Shown here: piece after piece, positions 8,584-17,367 of the stretch
Layout: every line of letters starts with the position of its first letter
How positions within the stretch are numbered: the first letter of the stretch is position 1
Assembly (NCBI RefSeq): GCF_014207845.1
Contig: NZ_JACHLC010000004.1
Span: forward strand, 62,001-126,000
From: Chryseobacterium shigense
Lineage (GTDB): Bacteria; Bacteroidota; Bacteroidia; Flavobacteriales; Weeksellaceae
Direction: 5' to 3'
DNA: 64,000 nt
Position numbers and translations under genes: made by a program
The notes under the pieces: model-generated
The model's database searches: none
What the model saw: only the letters and a program-made list of their open reading frames with translations
What the model was told of the DNA's origin: nothing

Positions 8584-9813
8584 TTATTTCTTAGGATTTA
8601 TTTTTAGTTTATTCATGAATATGGCTGAAATGATCAGCAGTGAAAGCGGGATCAGTGAAAGGTAAAATGCCTGCTGTCCACTGAATTCCTGGAATACAAA
8701 ACCTGTGATCATGGAGCCTATTGTTCCTCCTATGGCTGAAAAAACTACTATCAACCCGGACATTGCACTGTGCAAATATTTAGGAATAGAGGCAAGAATC
8801 ACCGAATTGATACTCGGATAAATGGGGGCCAGCAAACCTCCCATTAACGGAAACAGGTATACTACAAGAGGTGCATTGAACCAACCTGTTCCTTCATTGA
8901 TCTTAATATTGTGTGTTAAAGGCAAAACCAAAAGTATACTTGCCGCAAAACCTATCACACAGAAGGAAACCACATAGATCCAACTGAATTTCTTGGAGAA
9001 AAAGCCTGATAAAAACCTTCCCAGGGCAAAAGCTCCGGCTAAAACCGCTCCGGCCTGAATACTCATAGAAGTAGGAAGTTTTAAAATTTCTTTATAAAAA
9101 GTGGGTGTCCATGTCTGGAAACTCTGTTCTACCAACACGAAAAGGAAAGCACACAGAAGAAAAAACAGAACTTTTTTATAGCTGAACAGACTGATACTGT
9201 TTCTAAGATCTCCCAAAAGATCAGTTTTTTCACTTCTCGCTTCACTTTCATTCAGTTTTGAGAAGAATAAAAACAGGAATGACACTGCTGAAAGTGCTCC
9301 TAGCACCCAATATACATTCAGCCATTGGGTAGATTTAGGGTTGTGATCATCAATAAATAAACTGAACAATACGTTTCCGGCCAACACTCCGATCATGAAA
9401 AATCCTTCAAGGAATCCCATAAAGCTTGAATGTTCCTTATCTGTTTCAGTAACAAGACCTATAGAAGTAAAAACCGATATTTTTATTAGGGCAAATGAAA
9501 TTCCAACGATGGCAAATAACAGCTTAAAAAACCAGAATTCACTGGTGAAAGGCATTACAAAACACATGCAGCTCACCAGAAAAAGAGCAATAAGCATAGA
9601 GTTTTTGATTCCTATTTTCGGCAGAAATGAAGCCAGAATAAATGAACAGATGGCTATCGGAAGATCTTTAAACCCTTCTAATACACTTGCTGAAGATTTT
9701 GAGATTCCAAAGTTTTGCTGTACCTGCAGAATGACTGTTCCCACGGAATTCAGAAGAATCGCGAAAACGAAATAATTTAAAAACAATACAGCTTTAATGT
9801 TGAAATTTTTCAT
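8584..9813 (-). CDS. MFS sugar transporter (probable trehalose permease)
   Basis: 409 residues from ATG at 9811-9813 (MKNFNIKAVLFLNYF), with about 12 transmembrane segments and the FucP-like layout seen in Bacteroidetes sugar MFS proteins. An ATG at 9822 and a GTG at 9852 are possible longer starts. I prefer 9813 because the hydrophobic first helix then starts at the usual distance. First gene of the operon with the GH37 trehalase, so inner-membrane import of trehalose before cytoplasmic hydrolysis is the natural inference. The divergent AraC regulator shares the short upstream spacer. Confidence 0.87.
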   Translation of the reverse strand: MKNFNIKAVLFLNYFVFAILLNSVGTVILQVQQNFGISKSSASVLEGFKDLPIAICSFILASFLPKIGIKNSMLIALFLVSCMCFVMPFTSEFWFFKLLFAIVGISFALIKISVFTSIGLVTETDKEHSSFMGFLEGFFMIGVLAGNVLFSLFIDDHNPKSTQWLNVYWVLGALSAVSFLFLFFSKLNESEARSEKTDLLGDLRNSISLFSYKKVLFFLLCAFLFVLVEQSFQTWTPTFYKEILKLPTSMSIQAGAVLAGAFALGRFLSGFFSKKFSWIYVVSFCVIGFAASILLVLPLTHNIKINEGTGWFNAPLVVYLFPLMGGLLAPIYPSINSVILASIPKYLHSAMSGLIVVFSAIGGTIGSMITGFVFQEFSGQQAFYLSLIPLSLLIISAIFMNKLKINPKK

Positions 9814-9936
9814 GGAGGTCATTTCTTGGCGGCTAAGATAGAAGCATTTCACTTAACATTAATTTAACACAATAAATGAATATTTGAACTATATTAATAT
9901 AATTAGTATTTTTATTGAATAAATACGATTAATGAA

Positions 9937-10800
9937 ATGAAAGTTAGTTTTGAAAGAATAATTCCGAGCGAAAAAAGCTCTTTTCGTACACTCCACAATA
10001 ATTCGCCTATTTCGGAATTCAAATGGGAGTATCATTATCATCCGGAGATAGAGCTAGTGTGTGTTATATCCGGAAGCGGAACCCGCCACGTTGGCTATCA
10101 TAAAAGCAATTATACAAACGGAGATCTGGTATTGATAGGTTCTAATATCCCACACTCCGGCTTCGGTTTGAATTCTATAGATCCGCATGAAGAAATTGTT
10201 CTTCAGTTCAGGGAGGAGATTCTCCAGTTTCCTCAACAGGAAGTGGAAGCAAGATCTATTAAAAATCTTCTGGAACTTTCAAAATACGGAATACACTTTC
10301 ATCATAAGATAAAAAAGAATATGCTTCCGAAACTGAAGCTGCTTCTGGAATCGGAAGGTTATAAAAGGTATCTGCTTCTGCTTGAAATTCTGTTTGAGCT
10401 CTCAAAGTGTAAGGATTATGATCTTTTGAACAAGGAAATCATGCCCTATACTATCATTTCAAGAAACAAAACGAGGCTGGAAAATATTTTCACCTACGTT
10501 GAACATAACTACGATAAAGAGATCAATATTGAAGATGTTGCAAAGTTGGCGAATCTTACATTGCCGGCTTTCTGCAATTTTTTTAAAAAGGCAACACAGA
10601 TCACTTTTACGGAATTTGTAAACCGGTATCGTATTAATAAGGCTTGTCTGTTGATGGCTCAGGATAAAAGCATTTCAGAATGCAGTTATAGCTGCGGGTT
10701 TAATAATGTGACCTATTTTAACAGGATGTTTAAAAAATATACGGAGAAAACACCTTCTGAGTTTATTAAGAATTATTCGCACAACAAGGTGAGTGTGTAA
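9937..10800 (+). CDS. AraC-family transcriptional regulator, likely of the trehalose operon
   Basis: 287 residues. The N-terminal cupin sensor domain carries YHYHPEIELVCVISGSGTR and GDLVLIGSNIPHSG. The C-terminal part has two helix-turn-helix motifs, ending in CSYSCGFNNVTYFNRMFKKY followed by TPSEF, the AraC signature. It is divergent from the MFS-trehalase-receptor operon across a 123-bp spacer, so it probably activates that operon in response to a sugar. No palindromic operator stands out in the spacer. Followed by a hairpin repeat and a terminator. Confidence 0.9.
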   Translation: MKVSFERIIPSEKSSFRTLHNNSPISEFKWEYHYHPEIELVCVISGSGTRHVGYHKSNYTNGDLVLIGSNIPHSGFGLNSIDPHEEIVLQFREEILQFPQQEVEARSIKNLLELSKYGIHFHHKIKKNMLPKLKLLLESEGYKRYLLLLEILFELSKCKDYDLLNKEIMPYTIISRNKTRLENIFTYVEHNYDKEINIEDVAKLANLTLPAFCNFFKKATQITFTEFVNRYRINKACLLMAQDKSISECSYSCGFNNVTYFNRMFKKYTEKTPSEFIKNYSHNKVSV

Positions 10801-10826
10801 CAAGTCTTTTATCCTTCTTTATATAT

Positions 10827-10936
10827 ATGCTTCGACTTCGCTCAGCATGACATTTCTGACAGAAAATATTTTTGTTGAAAAATTATACTGTCCAGCTTTG
10901 ACTATCTCATTGTCATGCTGAGCGAAGTCGAAGCAT
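10827..10936. repeat. Palindromic MITE/REP-like element, copy 2
   Basis: 26-bp perfect inverted repeats at 10827-10852 and 10911-10936 enclose a 58-bp spacer. The spacer is recognisably homologous to that of copy 1 (3583-3687), sharing TTTCT-AC, TTTTTGTTGAAA and CAG-TTTGACT. The conserved interior shows this is one element family, not two chance hairpins. Confidence 0.88.
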
Positions 10937-10943
10937 ATATTTT

Positions 10944-10980
10944 ATCTCTCGCAGATTGGGCAGATTGGGCAGATGTTTGC
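10944..10980. repeat. Half-copy of CAGATTGAGCAGATT repeat family
   Basis: TCTCTCGCAGATTGGGCAG followed by ATTGGGCAGATGTTTGC matches the complement of the left arm of the palindromic repeat at 18881-19003 with a few changes. Only one arm is present here. Confidence 0.65.
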
Positions 10981-10987
10981 ACATAAA

Positions 10988-11024
10988 AAAGCTGTCCCAG
11001 AAAAAAGAACAGCTTTATATTTTA
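10988..11024. terminator. Hairpin terminator
   Basis: AAAGCTGT (10988-10995) and ACAGCTTT (11009-11016) pair around a 13-nt loop. They lie between the convergent AraC and thioredoxin-fold genes and are followed by a short T-rich tract. Confidence 0.6.
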
Positions 11025-11075
11025 CAATGTGGTAATCAAAAATTATCAATGATAAGATCTTAACTCACAGGTATA

Positions 11076-11630
11076 TTATTTCCATTTAATATTGCATCCC
11101 ATGCTCGGTCTTTGGATTTCTTCCTGTGACTCACCCAACAGAAGGTTTTCAAAAGCAATAATCAGATCTTCTCCGGTAACATCCTTATTATTTCCGGGTC
11201 TTGAATCGTCCATCTGGCCTCTGTAGATAAGATCCAATTTATCATCGAAAAAATAGAAATCCGGTGTGCAGGCTGCATCATAGGCTTTTGCCACCGCCTG
11301 GCTTTCATCATATAGATAAGGAAAATCAAATTTTCTCTCGATCTGGAACTCGATCATTTTATCGGGAGCATCAGCCGGATATTTTTCTACATCATTGGCG
11401 TTGATTGCAATGAATTCAATTCCTTTATCATTATAATCTTCATACAGCTCGTTAATCTTGTCGATTACATGAAGAACAAACGGACAATGATTGCACATAA
11501 AGATCACCAAAGTTCCTTTTTCTCCTTTCAGTTCTTCCAGAGACTGAATTTCATTGGTTTTTGATGGGTTCGGAAGCTCGAAAAACGGTGCTTTGGTTCC
11601 TAATGCCAGCATATTTGAGGGAGTATTCAT
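11076..11630 (-). CDS. Thioredoxin-fold / AhpC-TSA-like redox protein
   Basis: 184 residues from ATG at 11628-11630 (MNTPSNMLALGTKAPFFELP). An in-frame ATG at 11681 would add 17 residues without a clear domain. The thioredoxin-like core has a C46-x-x-C49 pair in LVIFMCNHCPFV, followed by AINANDVEKYP and the cis-Pro-like CTPDFYFFD. This CNHCPFV subgroup is a widespread thiol-disulfide family of uncertain substrate. No signal peptide, so cytoplasmic. Divergent from tetR, but no evidence of shared function. Confidence 0.82.
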   Translation of the reverse strand: MNTPSNMLALGTKAPFFELPNPSKTNEIQSLEELKGEKGTLVIFMCNHCPFVLHVIDKINELYEDYNDKGIEFIAINANDVEKYPADAPDKMIEFQIERKFDFPYLYDESQAVAKAYDAACTPDFYFFDDKLDLIYRGQMDDSRPGNNKDVTGEDLIIAFENLLLGESQEEIQRPSMGCNIKWK

Positions 11631-11727
11631 ATCCTTTATTTCTTTATCCGCAAAGATAAAGTTTCTTTTAATATAAGCCAATCCATGAATTTATAAACTT
11701 GCGTTAAATGTTAATTATCAAATATTA

Positions 11728-11760
11728 TTTGGAAGATATATTCAAAAGTTTGTAGTTTTG
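11728..11760 (+). promoter_or_regulatory. Promoter of the TetR gene
   Basis: TTTG at 11728-11731 and TAGTTTTG at 11753-11760, 21 bp apart, match the Bacteroidetes -33/-7 consensus (TTTG, TAnnTTTG). The palindromic operator begins at the next base, so a bound repressor would cover the transcription start. Confidence 0.75.
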
Positions 11761-11773
11761 CTAACACTGTTAG
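11761..11773 (+). promoter_or_regulatory. TetR operator, autoregulatory copy
   Basis: CTAACACTGTTAG is a perfect 13-bp palindrome (CTAACA-C-TGTTAG) between the -7 box and the tetR start codon. Three close relatives lie in front of the RND efflux operon (12402, 12508, 12648). Confidence 0.75.
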
Positions 11774-11785
11774 TAAATAATAATC

Positions 11786-12382
11786 ATGGGCCTACATGAA
11801 CGTCGTCAAAGAGAAAAAGAATCTATCCGTGCAAATATTTTGCAGGCGGCTTTCAATTTGGCTAAAACAGAGGGCTGGGCATCACTTTCAATGCGTAAGA
11901 TAGCAGATGCTATTGAATACAGTGCTCCTGTAGTTTATGATTATTTTGAAAACAAAGAAGCCATATTGTATGAGATTTCTATCAATGGTTTCCACTGTCT
12001 TCATATAGAATTATTAAAAGCTCAGAGAAAATTCGAGACTCCGGAAGAACAACTTACCGCAATTGTAGATGCTTACTGGAATTTCGCTTTTAAAAATAAA
12101 GAATATTATCAGCTGATGTTTGGTTTGGGAATGCAGTGCAGCGGTAAAGGCCAGATGAAAGAAGAATTTTCATCTTTCCAGGATCTTATCTATGAATGTA
12201 CCTACAACATTATCAAGAAGAACGGATCAAATACGGATAATGCCTGTCATATGTCTCACGCCCTATTTTCAGCGGTACACGGACTGATCTCTATTATGAT
12301 GATGAGAAACGCAGACATTCCTTCTACTATGAACAAAACGACTTTGGACGAAACAGTTTCTGCTTTCATTAAGTCTTTGTAA
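11786..12382 (+). CDS. TetR/AcrR-family repressor of the adjacent RND efflux operon
   Basis: 198 residues. The N-terminal HTH (about 14-60) contains ILQAAFNLAKTEGWASLSM, then RKIADAIEYSAPVVYDYFENK and an AILYEI linker, the classical TetR recognition-helix pattern. The C-terminal half is helical and ligand-binding by family. It precedes and is codirectional with a complete RND pump. The same palindromic operator is found at its own promoter and in three copies upstream of the pump, so negative autoregulation and repression of the pump, relieved by a pump substrate, is a well-supported inference. Confidence 0.92.
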   Translation: MGLHERRQREKESIRANILQAAFNLAKTEGWASLSMRKIADAIEYSAPVVYDYFENKEAILYEISINGFHCLHIELLKAQRKFETPEEQLTAIVDAYWNFAFKNKEYYQLMFGLGMQCSGKGQMKEEFSSFQDLIYECTYNIIKKNGSNTDNACHMSHALFSAVHGLISIMMMRNADIPSTMNKTTLDETVSAFIKSL

Positions 12383-12426
12383 ATTTTTTTTGAACTAAAA
12401 ATTAACACCGTTAGGAAAAATAACAT
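12382..12426 (+). promoter_or_regulatory. Promoter/operator module, copy 1 (contains operator 12402-12414)
   Basis: A 45-bp segment matching 12628-12672 at 41 of 45 positions. It holds TTTG (12389-12392), then 19 bp, then TAGGAAAA, with the operator TTAACACCGTTAG (12402-12414) lying between the two putative promoter boxes. The downstream box is a weak fit to TAnnTTTG. Confidence 0.6.
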
Positions 12427-12507
12427 TGAATATTATTAGAATATTCACATAAAAACTAAAAAGAAAACCAATAAAAACTATAATTACGGAAAAGTCCTAC
12501 GATTCAC

Positions 12508-12520
12508 TTAACACCGTTAG
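12508..12520 (+). promoter_or_regulatory. TetR operator, middle copy
   Basis: TTAACACCGTTAG, identical to the operator at 12402-12414 and 11/13 to the perfect palindrome at the tetR promoter. It lies outside the duplicated 45-bp module. Confidence 0.65.
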
Positions 12521-12627
12521 ATAAATTAGCACATAATTAATACACCCCATTTTATATATAAATCAACATTAAAAAACAGACAGCTATTATGAAAATGACG
12601 ATCTGACTCCATCATTAAAAAATTCTG

Positions 12628-12672
12628 AATTTTTTTTGAACTAATCATTAACACTGTTAGGGAAAATAACAT
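12628..12672 (+). promoter_or_regulatory. Promoter/operator module, copy 2 (contains operator 12648-12660)
   Basis: Second copy of the 45-bp module, 246 bp downstream of the first. TTTG (12635-12638), 19 bp, TAGGGAAA, with operator TTAACACTGTTAG (12648-12660). It is the copy nearest the pump start codon at 12734. Confidence 0.6.
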
Positions 12673-12733
12673 AATTCGTTAAAAGAACACTATTACTTAA
12701 ATCTAACACTTCATTAAAAAAATTAAACCAACA

Positions 12734-13894
12734 ATGAAAATATCTGGAAAAATAAGGTTTATCATACTTATATCAAGTATCATCCTTTTACAGAACTGTA
12801 CTCAGGCAGCAGAAGGTTCCAATGCAGCACCGCCTGCCCCGGAGCTTCCGGTATACACCGTGATCTCATCTCCAGCTACAACATACCAGGAATTTCCTAC
12901 CGCACTGGAAGGCAAAAATAACGTAGAAATCAGATCTCAGGTAGACGGATATCTGGACAGGATCTATGTGGAGGAAGGTTCTTACGTAAGAGCCGGACAG
13001 CCTTTATTTAAAATAGATTCAAGAGCATACGGCGAGCAGGTTAATATGGCTCAGGCCAATCTTCAGGCTGCCAATGCCAATATTGAAAAAGCCAGAGTGG
13101 AAGTTGACAGACTTCAGCCGCTGGTAGCCGCAAAAGTAGTTTCCGATGTACAGCTTAAGACGGCAAAAGCTAATTATGCCGCTGCTGTTGCCGCTGCTTC
13201 ACAGGCAAAAGCATCAGTAGGAAACGCAAGAATTAATGTAGGATTCACAACCATTACAGCACCGGTAAGCGGATATATAGGTAGAATTCCTTACAAAAAA
13301 GGAAGCCTGATCTCCAGAACAGATCCTAATCCATTGACTTTATTATCGGACATCAGCGAAATTTACGCCTACTTTTCTTTAAGCGAACTGGATTTCATTG
13401 CTTTTCAGAATAAATATCCGGGAACAAGCTTAGAGGAAAAACTGAAAAACATGCCAATGGTAGATCTTGTAATTGCCGACAACAGCATTTACCCTGAAAA
13501 AGGAAGAATGAGCATTGTAGACGGCCAATTCGATAAAACAACCGGAGCGATCAGTGTCCGTGCCGTTTTCCCCAATACACAGGGTGCTCTAAGAACCGGA
13601 AATACGGGAAGAGTGCGCATGCCTCAACTACTTTCCAATGCTGTGGTTATTCCTCAGGAATCTACATTTGAAATTCAGGATAAAACCTATGTATATGTCT
13701 TAGGTAAGGACAGCAAGGTGACCAGCAAACCGGTTAAGATTTCAGGAAAAACAGAAAGCTATTACTTTATTTCTGAAGGAGTTGCTCCGGGAGAGAAAAT
13801 CGTATACACAGGAATCGGAAACTTAAAGGACGGTGTTTCTATCAAGCCGAAAGCAATTTCGTCTGACAGCCTGTTGAGAGCTAAACCTTTGTAA
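12734..13894 (+). CDS. RND efflux periplasmic adaptor (membrane fusion protein, AcrA/MexA-like)
   Basis: 386 residues. The N-terminal hydrophobic segment ends in LLQNC, an atypical lipobox, so it is probably a lipoprotein anchored in the inner membrane. The biotinyl-lipoyl half-motifs flank a helical hairpin: VEIRSQVDGYLDRIYVEEGS at about 55-75, the hairpin with many Ala/Gln-rich heptads (NMAQANLQAANANIEKA), then ITAPVSGYIGRIPY. Beta-barrel and membrane-proximal domains follow. It links the permease to the outer-membrane channel. Encoded 39 bp upstream of the permease, under the TetR operators. Confidence 0.94.
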   Translation: MKISGKIRFIILISSIILLQNCTQAAEGSNAAPPAPELPVYTVISSPATTYQEFPTALEGKNNVEIRSQVDGYLDRIYVEEGSYVRAGQPLFKIDSRAYGEQVNMAQANLQAANANIEKARVEVDRLQPLVAAKVVSDVQLKTAKANYAAAVAAASQAKASVGNARINVGFTTITAPVSGYIGRIPYKKGSLISRTDPNPLTLLSDISEIYAYFSLSELDFIAFQNKYPGTSLEEKLKNMPMVDLVIADNSIYPEKGRMSIVDGQFDKTTGAISVRAVFPNTQGALRTGNTGRVRMPQLLSNAVVIPQESTFEIQDKTYVYVLGKDSKVTSKPVKISGKTESYYFISEGVAPGEKIVYTGIGNLKDGVSIKPKAISSDSLLRAKPL

Positions 13895-13933
13895 TCCATC
13901 CCGATACAGGAGACTTAAAAAAATAAACTTCTT

Positions 13934-16900
13934 ATGTTAAAACAATTTATAGAAAGACCGGTACTTTCAACGGTCATCTCCATCATACTGCTACTATTGG
14001 GAGCACTGTCGGTTTTCAACCTGCCGATTACCCTGTTTCCCGATATTGCGCCTCCAAGTGTTCAGGTAACAGCCTTTTATCCGGGAGCGAATGCAGAAGT
14101 AGTGGCAAGATCAGTAGCCACGCCTATTGAAGAGGCCGTAAACGGAGTTGAGAACATGACGTACATGACCTCCAACTCAAGTAATGACGGTACTATGAGC
14201 CTAAGTGTATTTTTCAAGCAGGGCTCAGATCCGGACAATGCTGCGGTGAATGTTCAGAACCGTGTATCCAAAGCAATGAGCCAGCTTCCTCAGGAGGTGG
14301 TTCAGGCAGGAATTTCCACGCAGAAAGTACAGAACAGTATGATTATGTTCATGGGATTGTCCAGCGATGATCCTAAGCAATATGACGAGCTGTTTCTTCA
14401 AAACTACCTTAAAATCAATATCATCCCGCAAATTCAGCGTATTCCGGGTGTGGCACAGGCTCAGGTTTTCGGAACTATGGATTATTCCATGAGAATCTGG
14501 TTAAAACCGGACCGTCTGGCAGCCAATAACCTTTCTCCACAGGAAGTGATGGCCGCTATAAAAGACCATAACCTTGAAGCCGCTCCGGGACGTCTGGGCC
14601 AGGGAAGTAAAGAAACTTACGAATATATTTTGAAGTATAAAGGTAAATTAAACCAGAATGCAGACTACGAAAACATTGCAATCAAAGCCAATAATGACGG
14701 TTCATTTTTAAGGCTGAAAGATGTGGCAAGAGTAGAATTCGGTTCTTATACCTATACAGCGCAAAACAGGGTTGACGGAAAGCCTGTAGCAGGTTTCGCT
14801 ATCTTACAGACCGCTGGTTCCAATGCCAATGACATTTTAACGGAAATTGAAAATCAGGTAGACAAGTTTTCCACTACCCTTCCGAAAGGCGTAAAGCCGA
14901 TCATCATGTACAATTCCAAAGACTTTTTGGATGCGTCCATTCACCAGGTTGTTGAAACTCTGGTTATTGCATTCATCCTTGTATTTATTGTAGTGTACAT
15001 TTTCCTTCAGGATTTCAGATCTACATTGATTCCTGCCATTGCGGTTCCGGTAGCTATTATCGGTACTTTCTTCTTCCTACAGTTATTTGGCTTCAGTATC
15101 AATATGTTGACTCTGTTTGCATTGGTACTTGCTATCGGTATTGTGGTAGATGATGCTATTGTAGTGGTAGAAGCCGTCCATTCCAAAATGGAGCATACAG
15201 GAATGCCCGTAGAACAGGCAACAACCAATTCCATGAGCGAAATTTCCGGTGCCATTATTTCCATTACGCTGGTAATGTGTGCCGTATTCATTCCGGTTGG
15301 TTTCATGCAGGGACCTGCGGGAGTTTTCTACAGACAGTTTGCCTTTACATTGGTTATTGCCATTATGATCTCAGCGGTAAATGCATTAACATTGAGTCCT
15401 GCTCTATGTGCATTGTTCCTGAATGATCCTCAGGGAGGAGAGCATGGAGAACATGGTCTAAAAAAAGGTTTCGGAGCGAAGTTTTTCAACGCATTCAATG
15501 TCGCCTTTAACAACATGACCAGAAAATATATTTACAGCCTTAAATTTTTAATTAAAAACAAATGGGTAGCCGTAGGAGGTTTAGCTCTTATCATTGCAGG
15601 AAGTATTTTCTTAATTAAAAAAGCGCCTACAGGATTCATCCCTACGGAAGACCAGGGATTCGTTCTTTATGCAGTAAATACAGCTCCGGGAAGCTCCCTG
15701 AACAGAACTAACAGAGCAACAGAACAGATCGATAAGATTGTAAAAAGTGAAAAGGCAATGAACCACCTTTGGGTGGCAGATGGAATGAACTTCATCACTA
15801 ACGCCAACGCTTCTCCATATTCCGCAGGCTTTATTAAACTTAAAGACTATAAAGACCGTGGTGAAATGAAAGATCCTGACCAGATTGCAGCCACCCTTAC
15901 CGGGAAAGTATCACAGGTGAAAGATGCCAATGCATTCTTCTTTAACTTCCCTACAGTACAAGGTTTCGGTAACGTTTCCGGTTTTGAATTCATGCTTCAG
16001 GATAAAACCAACGGTTCTTTTGAGCAGCTGGGAACCACAACTCAGGCCTTCATCGGAGAATTGATGAAACGTCCCGAAATTGCTTTTGCATTTACCACTT
16101 ATGCCGCGGGAAATCCGCAATACACCATTGATGTGGATGCAGACAAAGCCAATCAGCTGGGAGTTTCCGTAACAGAACTGATGCAGACCATGCAGATTTA
16201 TTACGGAAGCAGCTTCGTTTCAGATTTCAACAGATTCGGAAAATATTACAGGGTAATGGCTCAGGCAGATGTTCCTTACCGTACAGATGCGAATTCACTG
16301 GAAGGAATCTACGTCAAGAATAATGCAGGTGAAATGGTTCCAGTAAAGACTTTGGTAACATTGAAAAGAACCTTCGGGCCTGAAACAGTAACAAGAAATA
16401 ACCTTTTCAACGCAGTAACCATCAACGGAACACCAAAACCGGGTTACAGTACCGGGGATGCCATCAAAGCAGTAGAAGAAGTTGCCCAGAAATCCCTTCC
16501 GAGAGGTTTCGGATATGAATGGACAGGAATTACCCGTGAAGAGATTAAAACCGGCGGACAGACAGCATTTGTATTCCTTTTAAGTATATTATTCGTGTAT
16601 TTTTTACTGGCAGCGCAGTATGAAAGCTACATTCTTCCATTCGCTGTTATTCTTACAGTTCCTACAGGAATCTTCGGGGTATTTGCCTTTACAGGATTAG
16701 CTGGAATTGATAATAATATTTACGTTCAGGTAGGTCTGATCATGCTTGTCGGATTATTGGCGAAGAATGCCATTCTGATTGTGGAATTTGCCGTTCAGAG
16801 AAGAAAAGCCGGAAAAACACTGGTTGAATCAGCGCTTCAGGCTTCAAGATTACGTCTGAGACCTATCTTAATGACTTCATTTGCCTTCATTATCGGTATG

Positions 16901-17116
16901 CTTCCATTGGTTTGGACTCAGGGGGCTGCTGCTAAAGGTAACCATTCCATTGGTATCAGTACTGTGGGAGGAATGTTTACAGGAGTGGTATTCGGGATTT
17001 TCATTATTCCGGTGATGTATGTAATTTTCCAGTATCTGCATGAAAAAATGCCTAGCAGAAAGAAAAAGAGACTTCTGAAAAAACAGCAGGAAGAGCTTTT
17101 GGCAGCTGCTCATTAA
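13934..17116 (+). CDS. RND multidrug efflux permease (HAE1 family, AcrB/MexB-like)
   Basis: 1060 residues, the normal size for HAE1. Starts MLKQFIERPVLSTVISI, the typical first transmembrane helix. The proton-relay pair lies in TM4 (GIVVDDAIVVVEAV), and NPITLFPDIAPP-like and EGVENMTYM-type porter motifs are visible. The second half repeats the layout (LVGLLAKNAILIVEFA). Proton-driven drug or bile/detergent export through a trimeric inner-membrane pump, assembled with the adaptor upstream and the channel protein downstream. Specificity cannot be read from sequence. Confidence 0.96.
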   Translation: MLKQFIERPVLSTVISIILLLLGALSVFNLPITLFPDIAPPSVQVTAFYPGANAEVVARSVATPIEEAVNGVENMTYMTSNSSNDGTMSLSVFFKQGSDPDNAAVNVQNRVSKAMSQLPQEVVQAGISTQKVQNSMIMFMGLSSDDPKQYDELFLQNYLKINIIPQIQRIPGVAQAQVFGTMDYSMRIWLKPDRLAANNLSPQEVMAAIKDHNLEAAPGRLGQGSKETYEYILKYKGKLNQNADYENIAIKANNDGSFLRLKDVARVEFGSYTYTAQNRVDGKPVAGFAILQTAGSNANDILTEIENQVDKFSTTLPKGVKPIIMYNSKDFLDASIHQVVETLVIAFILVFIVVYIFLQDFRSTLIPAIAVPVAIIGTFFFLQLFGFSINMLTLFALVLAIGIVVDDAIVVVEAVHSKMEHTGMPVEQATTNSMSEISGAIISITLVMCAVFIPVGFMQGPAGVFYRQFAFTLVIAIMISAVNALTLSPALCALFLNDPQGGEHGEHGLKKGFGAKFFNAFNVAFNNMTRKYIYSLKFLIKNKWVAVGGLALIIAGSIFLIKKAPTGFIPTEDQGFVLYAVNTAPGSSLNRTNRATEQIDKIVKSEKAMNHLWVADGMNFITNANASPYSAGFIKLKDYKDRGEMKDPDQIAATLTGKVSQVKDANAFFFNFPTVQGFGNVSGFEFMLQDKTNGSFEQLGTTTQAFIGELMKRPEIAFAFTTYAAGNPQYTIDVDADKANQLGVSVTELMQTMQIYYGSSFVSDFNRFGKYYRVMAQADVPYRTDANSLEGIYVKNNAGEMVPVKTLVTLKRTFGPETVTRNNLFNAVTINGTPKPGYSTGDAIKAVEEVAQKSLPRGFGYEWTGITREEIKTGGQTAFVFLLSILFVYFLLAAQYESYILPFAVILTVPTGIFGVFAFTGLAGIDNNIYVQVGLIMLVGLLAKNAILIVEFAVQRRKAGKTLVESALQASRLRLRPILMTSFAFIIGMLPLVWTQGAAAKGNHSIGISTVGGMFTGVVFGIFIIPVMYVIFQYLHEKMPSRKKKRLLKKQQEELLAAAH

Positions 17117-17367
17117 TAAAAATGATTGACAAAACTTTGAGAATATTTTAACCACAAAAGGCACAAAAGATTTTACATTATTTATTTTAAGTTAAAAACT
17201 TAGTGAATAAGAAGAACACGGCATTCAAATCTTGATTAAAATTTAAACGCAATCATCTGCGAAATCTGTGGTCAAATTATAATAAAGCAAGCACTCTCCT
17301 ACTAAAGACATCTTTGCTACCAACTTCTCAAAGTTTTGTGATCAATTAAAAATTTATTCAAAAAATT
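17117..17367. repeat. Spacer with degenerate dispersed repeats
   Basis: The 251-bp gap between permease and channel gene holds ACCACAAAAGGCACAAAAG (about 17150), ATCATCTGCGAAATCTGTGG (about 17244) and a CTTCTCAAAGTTTTGTGATC segment (about 17323). The second resembles the repeat family at 18881-19003. No gene or clear terminator is seen, so read-through into the channel gene is possible. Confidence 0.45.

Noticed and set aside
9395..9775. 126-codon plus-strand frame inside the MFS gene
   Set aside because: Antisense shadow of a well-supported transporter with no independent domain.
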